A DNA stretch of 64,000 nt from Nostocales cyanobacterium HT-58-2. Its GTDB lineage: Bacteria > Cyanobacteriota > Cyanobacteriia > Cyanobacteriales > Nostocaceae. Numbering within the stretch: position 1 is the first letter of the stretch; each line of letters opens with the position of its first letter. This document shows, one piece after another, positions 1-7,291 of this stretch. The notes beneath the pieces are model-generated. The model searched no databases and was not told the origin of the DNA. It saw only the letters and a program-made list of their open reading frames with translations. The position numbers and the translations under genes were made by a program. The stretch is from NCBI GenBank assembly GCA_002163975.1, contig CP019636.1, forward strand, positions 6,823,501-6,887,500, in the 5' to 3' direction.

Positions 1-70
1 TGGATATTGGAAAAGTCGCACACAGTAGAAGCTGTTCCAGTCTAACACTGTCCTCGTAAGGAGTCTGCCC

Positions 71-316
71 ATGACGCTTGAGTTGTATGAGGTTGCTTTA
101 ACTCTCGACTTAAGCGAGCATCAGTTAAGAGTTGGTGATATTGCAATGTTAGTTGATTTCGTTCCTCATCCGACTGGTGGAGAAGACGGGTGTGTACTGG
201 AGGTATTCAACGCAGTGGGTGAGTCAATTGCTGTGGTTACTGTTCCAGTATCTGCTGTTGAAGCGTTGCGTGCCAACGAAATTCTGAGTGTACCTTCTCT
301 AGCACAAGCCAGTTGA
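71..316 (+). CDS. DUF4926 domain protein
   Basis: This 81-residue protein has the pattern of the small DUF4926 family: an N-terminal YEVALTLDL strand, an LRVGDIAMLVDF stretch like a small SH3-like barrel, and an EVFNAVGESIAVVTVPVSAVEAL tail, where the family reads roughly VEF-x-x-x-G-x-T-x-A-L-x-T-L-x-x-x-x-L. An AAGGAG ribosome-binding site lies about 8 bases before the ATG. Members are common in cyanobacteria next to toxin-antitoxin-like or uncharacterised small genes, and their function is unknown. The next reading frame begins only about 10 bases downstream, but that 5' end looks repeat-derived, so a true operon is not shown. The family call comes from the motif pattern; no function is inferred. 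Confidence 0.7.
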   Translation: MTLELYEVALTLDLSEHQLRVGDIAMLVDFVPHPTGGEDGCVLEVFNAVGESIAVVTVPVSAVEALRANEILSVPSLAQAS

Positions 317-326
317 TGTACTGCCC

Positions 327-743
327 TTGATTGGTGGGGCAAATCGCGGTTGCATCAGAGTTATCGGTAGGGCGATCGCCTTGGGTCAACCTGATGCTCT
401 AGATGAGGAGATTCCCCGTTCTGACATACCCGACGTGCCACCCAATTGTATTGCCTATATTGACGGCTACGGCAACTTGAAAACCACAATTAAACATGAG
501 GCTAGTAAGCCGCACGAAGGTCAAGCTGTGCGTTTGCAGATCTGTGAGAGGGAACTGGAAGCGACTAAGAGTGATGGCAGCTTTGCCGTCGAATCCGGAC
601 AGTTAGCGTTTGCGCCTGGTAGCAGTGGCTGGACCAATGAACAAGGCGAACATACACGCTGGATGGAAGTTTTCCTGCGCGGTGGTAATGCCTGGGAATC
701 ATTTCATTGTCCATCAATCGGCACGCATATACAGATCAGTTAA
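327..743 (+). pseudogene. Truncated SAM-hydroxide adenosyltransferase-like C-terminal domain
   Basis: From about residue 40 the 138-residue product resembles the C-terminal domain of the SAM hydroxide adenosyltransferase (DUF62/chlorinase-like) family. It has the signature IAYIDGYGNLKTTI (family: V-x-x-I-D-x-F-G-N-L-x-T-N-I), then a GSSGW turn and an RGGNAWESF segment. The usual N-terminal domain of about 150 residues is absent. The first 18 or so codons fall in a sequence (about 341-380) that recurs almost unchanged at 872-912, so the 5' end seems to come from a dispersed repeat. I read it as a gene remnant. A stand-alone small protein made from the remaining domain cannot be excluded. The domain call is by motif memory only. 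Confidence 0.5.
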
Positions 744-912
744 GGGTTCGCGAGTTGAGTGCAATACATCAAGAAGTAAGAACCACAGATAAATAATTAG
801 TTCATCCAAACGAGAAGCGCTATTTTTACACTGTTTTTTATGTTTTAGATAAAGTATTATGTCATCCTGAGGCGATCGCGGTTGCATGAAGGTTATCGGT
901 AGGGCGATCGCC
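341..912. repeat. Pair of about 40-bp direct repeats flanking the adenosyltransferase-like fragment
   Basis: Two copies of a segment reading TCGCGGTTGCAT, then GTTATCGGTAGGGCGATCGCC, occur at about 344-380 and 874-912 with only a few differences. Both end in the HIP1-type octamer core GCGATCGCC. They bracket the truncated gene at 327-743. Such flanking repeats fit duplication or recombination, or two insertions of one short element. Confidence 0.7.
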
Positions 913-1520
913 ATTGAGCAAAACTCAACCCGATTACAATATGCAGAGGGTTTGTTTGAGGTGTGTTGGGAAGCTTTACGTCCGGTGGGTGTTTTGTTGC
1001 CAATACAGTTACGGTTGAAAGTGAGCAGAAGCTATTGCAATGACACAATCAGGTAGGTGGGGAATTCATTCGTGTTGCTGTTTAACGGGCTGCTCCTATT
1101 GGTGGATTTTTGGAGTGGAAGCCAATGGTGCCGGTGACGCAGTGGGTGGTGGTGAAGTAGTTGGAAGCGGGTATTCTTTCGAGTCATGTAAGTAACTCGA
1201 TGTGAAGAAATGTAGGATGGGTTAGCGAAGCGTAACCCATGCTGTCAGAGCACTTAATGAAATTAAGATACAGAAACTGTCAGTAAAATATTTTATTGTA
1301 AAATTTAATACAGAAATGTTATATGTCATTTAGAAAATATACTGCATTTTTCCGTTTTTTCTTCCTTAAGAGTGGTAGCTATGTAAGAATTCGATTAAAT
1401 GACTAGTTAGAGTGCTACGCGCTACTTTCTGTTGGGAATCGTACCTTACTTACACTTAACTTTATTCAAAATGCTTATTTGTCGCAATAAGGGAAAACTC
1501 ATTCGTGTTTTGGAGAAGTC
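744..1520. other. Gene-poor spacer with possible decayed coding sequence and one palindromic repeat
   Basis: No intact gene is seen in 777 bases. From about 886 to 1041 there is a short frame whose translation (for example YAEGLFEVCWEALRPVGV) looks protein-like, and a second coding-like stretch with internal stops follows to about 1180, so a decayed gene is possible; I do not recognise the family. At about 1188-1243 lies a copy of a dispersed element whose core, GTAGGATGGGTTAG then CGAAGCGTAACCCAT, is an inverted repeat; a relative occurs at about 35640-35785. The last 250 bases are AT-rich and probably hold the promoter of the next gene. Confidence 0.5.
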
Positions 1521-2519
1521 ATGAGCCTGGAAGCTCACCGTAATATTACTATTGCAGTGGAGTGCAGCAATGCATTGTCTTTCACTGCTGACATCCTAAT
1601 TCTGAAGCATGCTCAAGCACTTTATGGTGTGGATGAGGCTGTTGTCAGACAACTTGAGGCGAGCGGTGAAAAGATCGCGCATTTTTTACCACGAGCTGGC
1701 GAGATTCACATCTTCCCCTCGTATGGTCAACTTGGTGTCAACTTTGTTCTTTTCATCGGAGTAGAAAAGCTCCGTAATTTTGACTATCAAGGAATTCGCG
1801 AGTTTAGTAAACGAGCTCTCTCATCGCTTGCAGAGCAAGTACCCGAAACTCGGCATATCTGCCTTACACTCCATGGTATAGGTTATGGTCTTGATGAATC
1901 AGAAGCCTTCAAGGCAGAAATCGCCGGTCTACTTGATGCTATAGCTAGCAACAACTTTCCTAAGTCGCTCAAGCAAATCACAATTGTCGAGAGGAACATT
2001 CGTCGAGCTGAACGCCTATCTCAATTATTAACTCAGCTCCTACCACAAGGGTTGGTTCGTATTTCCACGACTGGGTACCCTGCTTCTACTAGCACTGCTG
2101 CTCGTCAGGCTCTCAACGATGTTGGTTGGAACTCACAAAAAAAGGCGCACGTCTTCGTTGCTATGCCCTTCGCACCGCAGTTTGATGACCATTTTCACTA
2201 CGGAATTCAAGGTGCAGTGAACGCCGCAGGTTACCTTTGTGAGCGGGCAGACTTGGCTACCTTTACAGGAGATGTCATGGCTTGGGTGAAAGAGCGAATC
2301 GCAAGTGCAAGCCTTCTGATCGCGGACCTCTCCACAGCGAATCCCAATGTTTATCTAGAAGTAGGATACGCTTGGGGACGCGATATCCCAACTGTATTGG
2401 TGGTTAGAGACACAACAGAACTCCGGTTCGATGTTAGGGGTCAACGGTGTTTGGTGTACAAGAGTATTCGACACCTTGAAGAATTGTTACGACAGGAACT
2501 TGAAGCGTTACGAAAATGA
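1521..2519 (+). CDS. Macro-like plus nucleoside-deoxyribosyltransferase/TIR-like two-domain protein, candidate conflict-system effector
   Basis: The protein has 332 residues. The C-terminal half (about 210-332) begins with the strand VFVAMPF, continues with a GIQGAVNAAGY helix and an ERAD loop, then SLLIADLSTANPNVYLEVGYAWG. This is the hallmark of the nucleoside 2-deoxyribosyltransferase/DRHyd fold related to TIR domains, with the glutamate in the Y-L-E-V-G-Y motif as the likely catalytic residue. The N-terminal half (about 5-195) has strands and helices like the macro-type N-domain of leucyl aminopeptidases (YGVDEAVVRQLEASGEK, FVLFIGV, then ICLTLHGIGYGLD). No membrane segment is seen. Proteins of this design often act as nucleotide- or NAD-degrading effectors in anti-phage systems; that role is inference here. 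A GGAG ribosome-binding site precedes the ATG. A toxin-antitoxin pair follows on the same strand. Confidence 0.65.
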   Translation: MSLEAHRNITIAVECSNALSFTADILILKHAQALYGVDEAVVRQLEASGEKIAHFLPRAGEIHIFPSYGQLGVNFVLFIGVEKLRNFDYQGIREFSKRALSSLAEQVPETRHICLTLHGIGYGLDESEAFKAEIAGLLDAIASNNFPKSLKQITIVERNIRRAERLSQLLTQLLPQGLVRISTTGYPASTSTAARQALNDVGWNSQKKAHVFVAMPFAPQFDDHFHYGIQGAVNAAGYLCERADLATFTGDVMAWVKERIASASLLIADLSTANPNVYLEVGYAWGRDIPTVLVVRDTTELRFDVRGQRCLVYKSIRHLEELLRQELEALRK

Positions 2520-2590
2520 AGTATGTATTTCACCTCAAAAGTCTACTGAATATGTGAATATGCTGTGGTTGTCATGACATTTCATACTAT

Positions 2591-2597
2591 TAGGAGG
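2591..2597 (+). promoter_or_regulatory. Strong Shine-Dalgarno site of the RelN/RelE unit
   Basis: The run TAGGAGGAAAAG stands directly before the ATG at 2603 and is the clearest ribosome-binding site in this part of the window. It fixes the antitoxin start. The toxin gene has no such site and probably depends on translational coupling. Confidence 0.7.
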
Positions 2598-2602
2598 AAA
2601 AG

Positions 2603-2845
2603 ATGAAAGCACAAGAAGTGATGGGAACCGTTGATAAAAATGGTCAACTGTCTTTAGATAAACCTCTAGCAGTACAAAAGCAAAGTCGTGTCCGCGTAAT
2701 TGTGTTGTTCGATGAAGAAGAGATGGATGAGGATGATGAATCTAAGGAAGCTGTATTAGAAAGTCTTCGCAAGTCGCTTGGGGAAGCAAAAGCTGGTAAA
2801 ACCCGACCTATTTCTGAATTGTGGGATGGAATAGATGTCGAGTGA
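2603..2845 (+). CDS. relN: RelN-family antitoxin
   Basis: This 80-residue protein starts with MKAQEVMGTVDKNGQLSLDK, the typical beginning of cyanobacterial RelN-type antitoxins, where a short beta-rich N-terminus binds DNA. The middle is very acidic (DEEEMDEDDESKE) and the C-terminal helix (ESLRKSLGEAKAGKT, then ISELWDGIDVE) would wrap the toxin. Its 3' end overlaps the RelE-type gene by 11 bases in another frame, a normal arrangement for a coupled type II toxin-antitoxin operon. Such pairs usually repress their own promoter; no operator was identified. The assignment rests on the sequence pattern and on the partner. Confidence 0.75.
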   Translation: MKAQEVMGTVDKNGQLSLDKPLAVQKQSRVRVIVLFDEEEMDEDDESKEAVLESLRKSLGEAKAGKTRPISELWDGIDVE

Positions 2846-3209
2846 ACTTCCCTCAGTTGAAATTAAGTTTACTGATGAATTTAAGCGCCGACTACGCACC
2901 CTGTGCAAAAAGTATCGTCAAATTCAGTCTGATGTGCAGCCAGTCATTGAACAGCTTCAAGCAGGCGAATTTGTGGGAGACCAGATCCCAGGAACAAGCT
3001 ATACGGTTTTCAAGGTGCGAGTTCGTAATAGTGATATTCAAAAAGGTAAAAGCGCTGGTTACCGGCTAATCTATCAGCTTGAGTCACCTACAAGTATTAT
3101 CCTACTGCTGATTTACTCCAAGCTTGATCAAGCAGATGTTGCAGCAGACGAAGTCCAGACTGTAGTAGAAAGATTTCAAAAAGATGCAGATAATACTCAA
3201 GATCCTTGA
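2835..3209 (+). CDS. relE: RelE/ParE-superfamily toxin
   Basis: The 124-residue protein has the small RelE-type fold: an N-terminal helix pair (FKRRLRTLCKKYRQIQ and VQPVIEQLQAG), then the strands YTVFKVRVRNSD, SAGYRLIYQLES and SIILLLIYSK, ending with a basic-acidic tail. Members cut mRNA at the ribosome or inhibit gyrase; the RelN partner favours the mRNA interferase branch. The ATG lies inside the end of the antitoxin gene, so translation is probably coupled. The protein is a little longer than classical RelE (about 95 residues) because of an acidic C-terminal tail. It appears full length; activity cannot be judged from sequence. Confidence 0.75.
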   Translation: MSSELPSVEIKFTDEFKRRLRTLCKKYRQIQSDVQPVIEQLQAGEFVGDQIPGTSYTVFKVRVRNSDIQKGKSAGYRLIYQLESPTSIILLLIYSKLDQADVAADEVQTVVERFQKDADNTQDP

Positions 3210-3301
3210 TATCCGAGAGGTTGTCTGATTAATTGCTTAACACCTACTCGGTGACTTCATCCAAATGCTAACAATAAAGGAAGCTATCAGAGCGCACTGC
3301 C

Positions 3302-3946
3302 CTAAGCTCTAATCATCTCTTCAAATTCTTCCAATGCCTGAACACTTCCCACTTGCCAAGCACGTTCGACTACACCAGGAATGATTTGCACCAGAGGCAT
3401 CTCTTCAAAAATGGGACTACTGTCGGATTTCAAGTAGATTCCATCTGTAAGTACATAGATATTGAGCCTGCCGCTATCATAAACCCATACTTCTGGGACA
3501 CCAATTGCTCTGTACGCATCGAGGGTGGTTTTAGAAGTGACATTTGTTTCAATTGCTAAATCCGGCGGTGGGTCGTCCTCTTGTAGACGGCGACGACCAA
3601 TCATGCGTTGATAATTTTGGATATAAAAGCAAGCATCGGGTTCAACTCCTGCTGAACCTTCCCGTTTAAAGGTCGTGGAACCAAAAGGTTCGTACCTTCT
3701 GCCCCTAGCCCTGAGCAAGGTTTTTACAATGTCTGAAATGAGTTCTTTTGGTTTTTCATGCTCTGGTAAAGGAACCATAATTTCTAAAGTACCCTTACTA
3801 TAGGATACTCTCGCACTTCGGCGTTCTCCCAATTCCTGCAAAATCGACTCAAATTCCTGCCAACTCACATTTGGGATGGTGACTGCGCTACCAGGAGCCA
3901 ATTGCATCTGGCTAACAGGTTTGACAATGAGAGTGACAGCAGTCAT
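3302..3946 (-). CDS. Uma2-family (DUF820) putative restriction endonuclease-like protein
   Basis: This 214-residue protein belongs to the Uma2/DUF820 family, which is highly expanded in cyanobacteria and has a PD-(D/E)XK nuclease fold. Visible core motifs are VSYSKGTLEIMVPLPEHE, then GVEPDACFYI (the catalytic aspartate region), then PPPDLAIETNVTSKT (the E-x-x-x-T/S-K active-site strand) and YRAIGVPEVWVYD. The length is normal for the family. The substrate and physiological role are unknown. It lies convergent to the toxin-antitoxin pair with about 90 bases between stop codons, and is not obviously operonic with cobK upstream. Confidence 0.8.
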   Translation of the reverse strand: MTAVTLIVKPVSQMQLAPGSAVTIPNVSWQEFESILQELGERRSARVSYSKGTLEIMVPLPEHEKPKELISDIVKTLLRARGRRYEPFGSTTFKREGSAGVEPDACFYIQNYQRMIGRRRLQEDDPPPDLAIETNVTSKTTLDAYRAIGVPEVWVYDSGRLNIYVLTDGIYLKSDSSPIFEEMPLVQIIPGVVERAWQVGSVQALEEFEEMIRA

Positions 3947-3976
3947 AACTTAAGAATGAAAAATAATCTTTCAAAT

Positions 3977-4720
3977 TTATAGTAGCTGATTTACCAACCA
4001 CGCCACAGCACTCTCCACATCACTCACCTTTTCTCCTGGTGGAGTTGCTGGACGCTTCACTATCACGACCTTTATGCCAAGCTCTCGCGCTGCAATAATC
4101 TTGGCATAAGTAGCATCACCGCCACTATTCTTGCTGACTATAGTATCAATCTGATGTTCTATCAAGAGTTTGCGCTCGTTTTCTAGGGCGAAAGGACCGC
4201 GATCGCACAGTATCACCCCAGATGGTACTAATGCATCAGGGGCGGGAAGTTCGATAAGTCGCATCAAAAACCAAATATCCTCCAGACTGGCGAAGGGGGC
4301 TAGTTGCTGCCTACCGATTGTCAGGAAAACTCGCTTAGCCAATTCAGGTAATACGGCGGCGGCTGCTTCAACACTCTCAACTTCAACCCACTGATCACCT
4401 GGCAGACGCTCCCATACAGGACGGATGAACATCAGATGCGGTATTTTACAGGTAGTAGCGGCACGAACTGCATGAAAAGATATCTGCGCGGCAAAAGGAT
4501 GAGTCGCATCAATAAGTATATCTATTTTGGCTTCACGCAAGTATTCAACTAGCCCTGCTTCACCGCCAAACCCGCCAACACGTAGTATTCCTGCTGGAGT
4601 TATAGGTTGACGGGTGCGCCCAGCCAAAGATGTGATGACTTCTACCTCTGGCATAGCCGAGGCTTGATCTGCCAATTCTGCTGCATCACTTGTTCCGCCA
4701 AGAATAAGAAGACGTTTCAT
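3977..4720 (-). CDS. cobK: Precorrin-6A (cobalt-precorrin-6A) reductase
   Basis: The enzyme reduces the macrocycle of precorrin-6A in cobalamin synthesis with NADPH. From MKRLLILGGTSDAAELAD it has the N-terminal nucleotide-binding signature G-G-T-S-x-A. Family motifs follow: ILIDATHPFAAQIS, YLR(P/V)-type PVWERLPGDQW, VFLTIGRQQLAPF, and the C-terminal VSKNSGGDATYAKI-AARELGIKVVIVKRP block. The reading frame is open 29 codons further upstream, but that extension (STYFSTRHIQNLEKL) is not family-like, so the ATG at 4720 is chosen; the protein then has 247 residues, normal for CobK. Another B12 gene (cbiD) lies 1.2 kb away on the same strand, separated by a TSUP exporter on the opposite strand. Confidence 0.85.
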   Translation of the reverse strand: MKRLLILGGTSDAAELADQASAMPEVEVITSLAGRTRQPITPAGILRVGGFGGEAGLVEYLREAKIDILIDATHPFAAQISFHAVRAATTCKIPHLMFIRPVWERLPGDQWVEVESVEAAAAVLPELAKRVFLTIGRQQLAPFASLEDIWFLMRLIELPAPDALVPSGVILCDRGPFALENERKLLIEHQIDTIVSKNSGGDATYAKIIAARELGIKVVIVKRPATPPGEKVSDVESAVAWLVNQLL

Positions 4721-4931
4721 ACATAGCAGGATAAAACGAGTAAGGATATCAATACAACTTAATTTCTCTAGATTCTGTATATGTCGTGTGCTGAAATATG
4801 TGCTCAAGTCAGGACACGTTATAACTATAACAATTGAACAATTTTCTATGCTGAGAAACTTGAATTCCCACTAATTTTTGAGATACCTTAATAAATACTT
4901 ACTTGCATATTTTTATTTTTCCTAAACAAAG

Positions 4932-4960
4932 ATGCTGAAAACAAATTTCAGCATATTTTT
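4932..4960 (+). terminator. Stem-loop with U-run in the leader of the TSUP gene
   Basis: ATGCTGAAA pairs perfectly with TTTCAGCAT across a 5-base loop, followed by ATTTTTATTT. The shape is that of an intrinsic terminator on the plus strand, yet no plus-strand gene ends here; the next plus gene starts at 5172. It may be an attenuator in a long leader or a relic. Confidence 0.45.
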
Positions 4961-4975
4961 ATTTCATCTATCTAC

Positions 4976-5022
4976 CAACTTAGTTGTTACCAAAATAATT
5001 CTTTTTCTACTAACTTAGTTGG
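4976..5022. promoter_or_regulatory. Two palindromic boxes upstream of the TSUP gene
   Basis: The palindrome CAACTTAGTTG (4976-4986) recurs as AACTTAGTTGG (5012-5022); the shared AACTTAGTTG cores start 35 bases apart. Paired identical dyads 150-200 bases before a transporter gene look like binding sites of a dimeric repressor. The regulator is unknown. Confidence 0.4.
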
Positions 5023-5171
5023 ATTAATTATATTACATTAGTATTAAATTTTATCTGTATTGCTATACTCAAATTTTTCCTGTATTCTCAATAATTAGAA
5101 GCTTTCACTGTCTGTGACTTACTTGGAATACTCCTCAAAAATACATTAATAGCAACATAAAAAACCTCCTC

Positions 5172-5969
5172 ATGACTGTTATCCAAATAATTATGCTTGC
5201 TGCTATTTTCTTAATAGCAAGCATTATCAGTGTGATTGCTGGTAGCACTTCTCTGATCACTGTACCTGTCATGCTTCAATTTGGGGTTGAACCACGCACT
5301 GCCCTTGCTACTAATATGCTGGCATTAACCCTGATGAGTATTGGTGGCACATTACCTTTTATTGGGAAAAGAGTCATTGACACACTTCGTTTACCACTAC
5401 TGATAGCCCTAACACTGGCGGGCTCAATTTTGGGAGCATTACTTGTTCTAATTGTGCCATCAAAATCAGTGCCAGTTATTATTTCTGTTTCAATGATTGC
5501 AGTTACTGTGTTATCAATTGCCAACCGAAATGCTGGAGTTGTTCCATCTGTGAAAATCCCTTCAGGGATAGCAGAAATTGCAGGTTATACAGTCACTTTC
5601 ATACTTGGTATTTACGGGGGCTTTTTTAGTGGTGGTTATGTGACTTTGCTAACAGCAGCCTACATAATGCTATTTCGCATGACTTTTGTTCAAGCAATAG
5701 CTACGACTAAGCTTATTAATATATTTTCTTCACTTGTTGCTAGCTTAATTTTTATAGGGCAAGGACTAGTAGATTATCAACTAGGTATGATTCTTGGTTT
5801 CGCCATGTTTATTGGTGGAATCATTGGAGGGCATATTACCTTGAGCTTGAGTAATGCCTGGTTACAACGTATTTATCTTACAGTTGTTACTATTCTTACA
5901 GTCGTCACACTGCGTAAATCTCAGCCACAAAATGACTCAACTAGCACGACTCATTTGATGATTGAATAA
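5172..5969 (+). CDS. TSUP-family (TauE/SafE-type) membrane exporter
   Basis: The 265-residue protein is nearly all membrane-embedded, with about eight hydrophobic helices. It carries the TSUP/TauE/SafE hallmarks: an N-terminal IASIISVIAGSTSLITVPVM segment and FGVEPRTALATNMLALTLMS, mirrored in the second half by ILGIYGGFFSGGYVTLLTAA and FVQAIATTKLINIFSS. The two halves are an inverted internal duplication typical of the family. Members export sulfite, sulfoacetate or other small organic anions; the substrate here is unknown. Its 3' end overlaps the convergent cbiD gene by 29 bases. It lies between two cobalamin genes but on the opposite strand, so a shared pathway is not implied. Confidence 0.8.
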   Translation: MTVIQIIMLAAIFLIASIISVIAGSTSLITVPVMLQFGVEPRTALATNMLALTLMSIGGTLPFIGKRVIDTLRLPLLIALTLAGSILGALLVLIVPSKSVPVIISVSMIAVTVLSIANRNAGVVPSVKIPSGIAEIAGYTVTFILGIYGGFFSGGYVTLLTAAYIMLFRMTFVQAIATTKLINIFSSLVASLIFIGQGLVDYQLGMILGFAMFIGGIIGGHITLSLSNAWLQRIYLTVVTILTVVTLRKSQPQNDSTSTTHLMIE

Positions 5970-7035
5970 GTAACAGTTCTTGTGCTTGCAAGTCTTGGCT
6001 GATAATTTCGCCTTTGCGGTCAAACAAAATAGTACCAACTTTAAGGGGAACATTGGCATATTTTTGCACGTAAGCTTGAGCTTTGTGACTAATTTTTTCA
6101 GCGAGTAAGCCAAAGACTAATTCTGCCAGTCCCAGTTCTATTAATTTTTTGTGTGCTGCATCAGCCGTCTTAGCATCTAAAACTGCCCGTACTGCCTGTA
6201 GATCTCCGTCAACAGCAATCACAGCTGCACTGATAATTTCTAATTTGGCATCTGCTAGATGACTAGATGTATTGAAAATGCCACCTGCCAGCTTAATGAG
6301 TTTACCCTGGTATCCCAGCAGCAAAACAGAATTTGCGCGGTAAAGCCCAGCTTCTACTAACAAAGCACCAATCCAATTGCCAGTTTGCACAATTGCTGAT
6401 TCTGGTATGCCTAAACGTTGCGCGACTTGCATACCATTGCTACCAATACAAAACACTAAATTAGGACAAACTTTGACCTTTTCTTGCAACGATAGCCGAA
6501 ACTCTTCTAAGTGATCAGCCGCAGATAAGGGTTGAGAAATTCCACTGGTTCCCAACAAAGACAGTCCATTTAAAATACCAAAGGCTTCATTGGAGGTACG
6601 TTGCGCTAGTTGACGACCTTCGGGAAGAATAATCGATACCGTTGCTGTTTGCCCTGGGGGAATCAGAGGTAGTAGATTAGCATCAAACAAGCGACGGGCA
6701 TAGCTGTAAATCGCAGGTTCTCCAGAGGCTGTTTTGCCTAAACCCTCTCCTGCTTCTAAAATCAGGGCTTGGGATTGTCTCGGAGACATCCTCACCCAAG
6801 CCCAAATGGGCGTGTTCCGCGTCAAATCTAAGTTGTCACCTGGATCACTCAGTGTCACTGCCAAGGCACTTTGAGCGTCTAAAGCTGCTACCTGAGAAAT
6901 GGAAATTTCTGCTTTTTCAGGAAGGAGGTCAATCTCAACCGCCTGTTGAGAGCCAATTTTATCGCGCAGATGTATTAAAGCAGCCTTAGCAGCCGCTACT
7001 GCAAACACCGGTAGGGTATAACCTGTACGAGCCAT
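5941..7035 (-). CDS. cbiD: Cobalt-precorrin-5B (C1)-methyltransferase
   Basis: CbiD transfers a methyl group from SAM to C-1 of cobalt-precorrin-5B, with ring contraction chemistry, in the oxygen-independent cobalamin route. The 364-residue protein begins with RTGYTLPVFAVAAAKAAL, the family start, and has the conserved DPGDNLDLTRNTPIWAWV region, the GEGLGKTASGEPAI loop (family: G-x-G-V-G-x-x-T-x-x-G) and GTSGISQPLS. The length is normal. It is convergent with the TSUP gene (29-base overlap of the 3' ends). Pairing with cobK nearby supports a cobalamin role. Confidence 0.88.
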   Translation of the reverse strand: MARTGYTLPVFAVAAAKAALIHLRDKIGSQQAVEIDLLPEKAEISISQVAALDAQSALAVTLSDPGDNLDLTRNTPIWAWVRMSPRQSQALILEAGEGLGKTASGEPAIYSYARRLFDANLLPLIPPGQTATVSIILPEGRQLAQRTSNEAFGILNGLSLLGTSGISQPLSAADHLEEFRLSLQEKVKVCPNLVFCIGSNGMQVAQRLGIPESAIVQTGNWIGALLVEAGLYRANSVLLLGYQGKLIKLAGGIFNTSSHLADAKLEIISAAVIAVDGDLQAVRAVLDAKTADAAHKKLIELGLAELVFGLLAEKISHKAQAYVQKYANVPLKVGTILFDRKGEIISQDLQAQELLLIQSSNESC

Positions 7036-7117
7036 ATGGCTGTCAAATGAGTTTATAGAAACCTTCGCTTCTACTATAGGAGAGAAAGTGCATCAGCAGA
7101 GGCACTTTTATTGACTG

Positions 7118-7221
7118 ATACTAAGTTGCATTCAAAAACCTCACCCCGCCCTCCGGGCACCCCTCTCCTTGCTAAGGAGAGGGGCAGGGGTGAGGTGACA
7201 CCTATGAACGCAACTCGGTAT
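7118..7221. repeat. MITE-like element, copy 1 (104 bp)
   Basis: The element is bounded by 16-bp imperfect terminal inverted repeats, ATACTAAGTTGCATTC at the left and GAACGCAACTCGGTAT at the right (13 of 16 match). Inside is a stem CACCCCTCTCCTT-GCT-AAGGAGAGGGG that can fold into a long hairpin. A second copy of the same length lies at 62121-62224 and differs at about six positions. It has no coding capacity. The right terminus contains the first ATG (7220) of the following HAD reading frame. Confidence 0.85.
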
Positions 7222-7291
7222 GAGTGCGAGTCAAAGAGCACGGAAAAAAAGGTTTAATGATTTTTGGTCAAGCGATCGCGAGAGGTTTATC

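Larger units (their letters stand above)
4721..5171. other. AT-rich intergenic region, divergent promoters of cobK and the TSUP gene
   Basis: This 451-base stretch holds no convincing gene. It contains a perfect 9-bp stem-loop at 4932-4954 and two copies of an AACTTAGTTG box at 4977-4986 and 5012-5021, both reported separately. It must contain the start signals of both neighbouring genes, but I cannot place a -35/-10 pair with confidence. Confidence 0.5.

Noticed and set aside
4721..4807. 29-codon N-terminal extension of CobK
   Set aside because: The extension lacks family character; the Rossmann motif should stand at the N-terminus, as it does from 4720.
7036..7219. Cobalamin riboswitch upstream of cbiD
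   Set aside because: No B12-box-like sequence was found; the spacer is mostly the MITE-like element.
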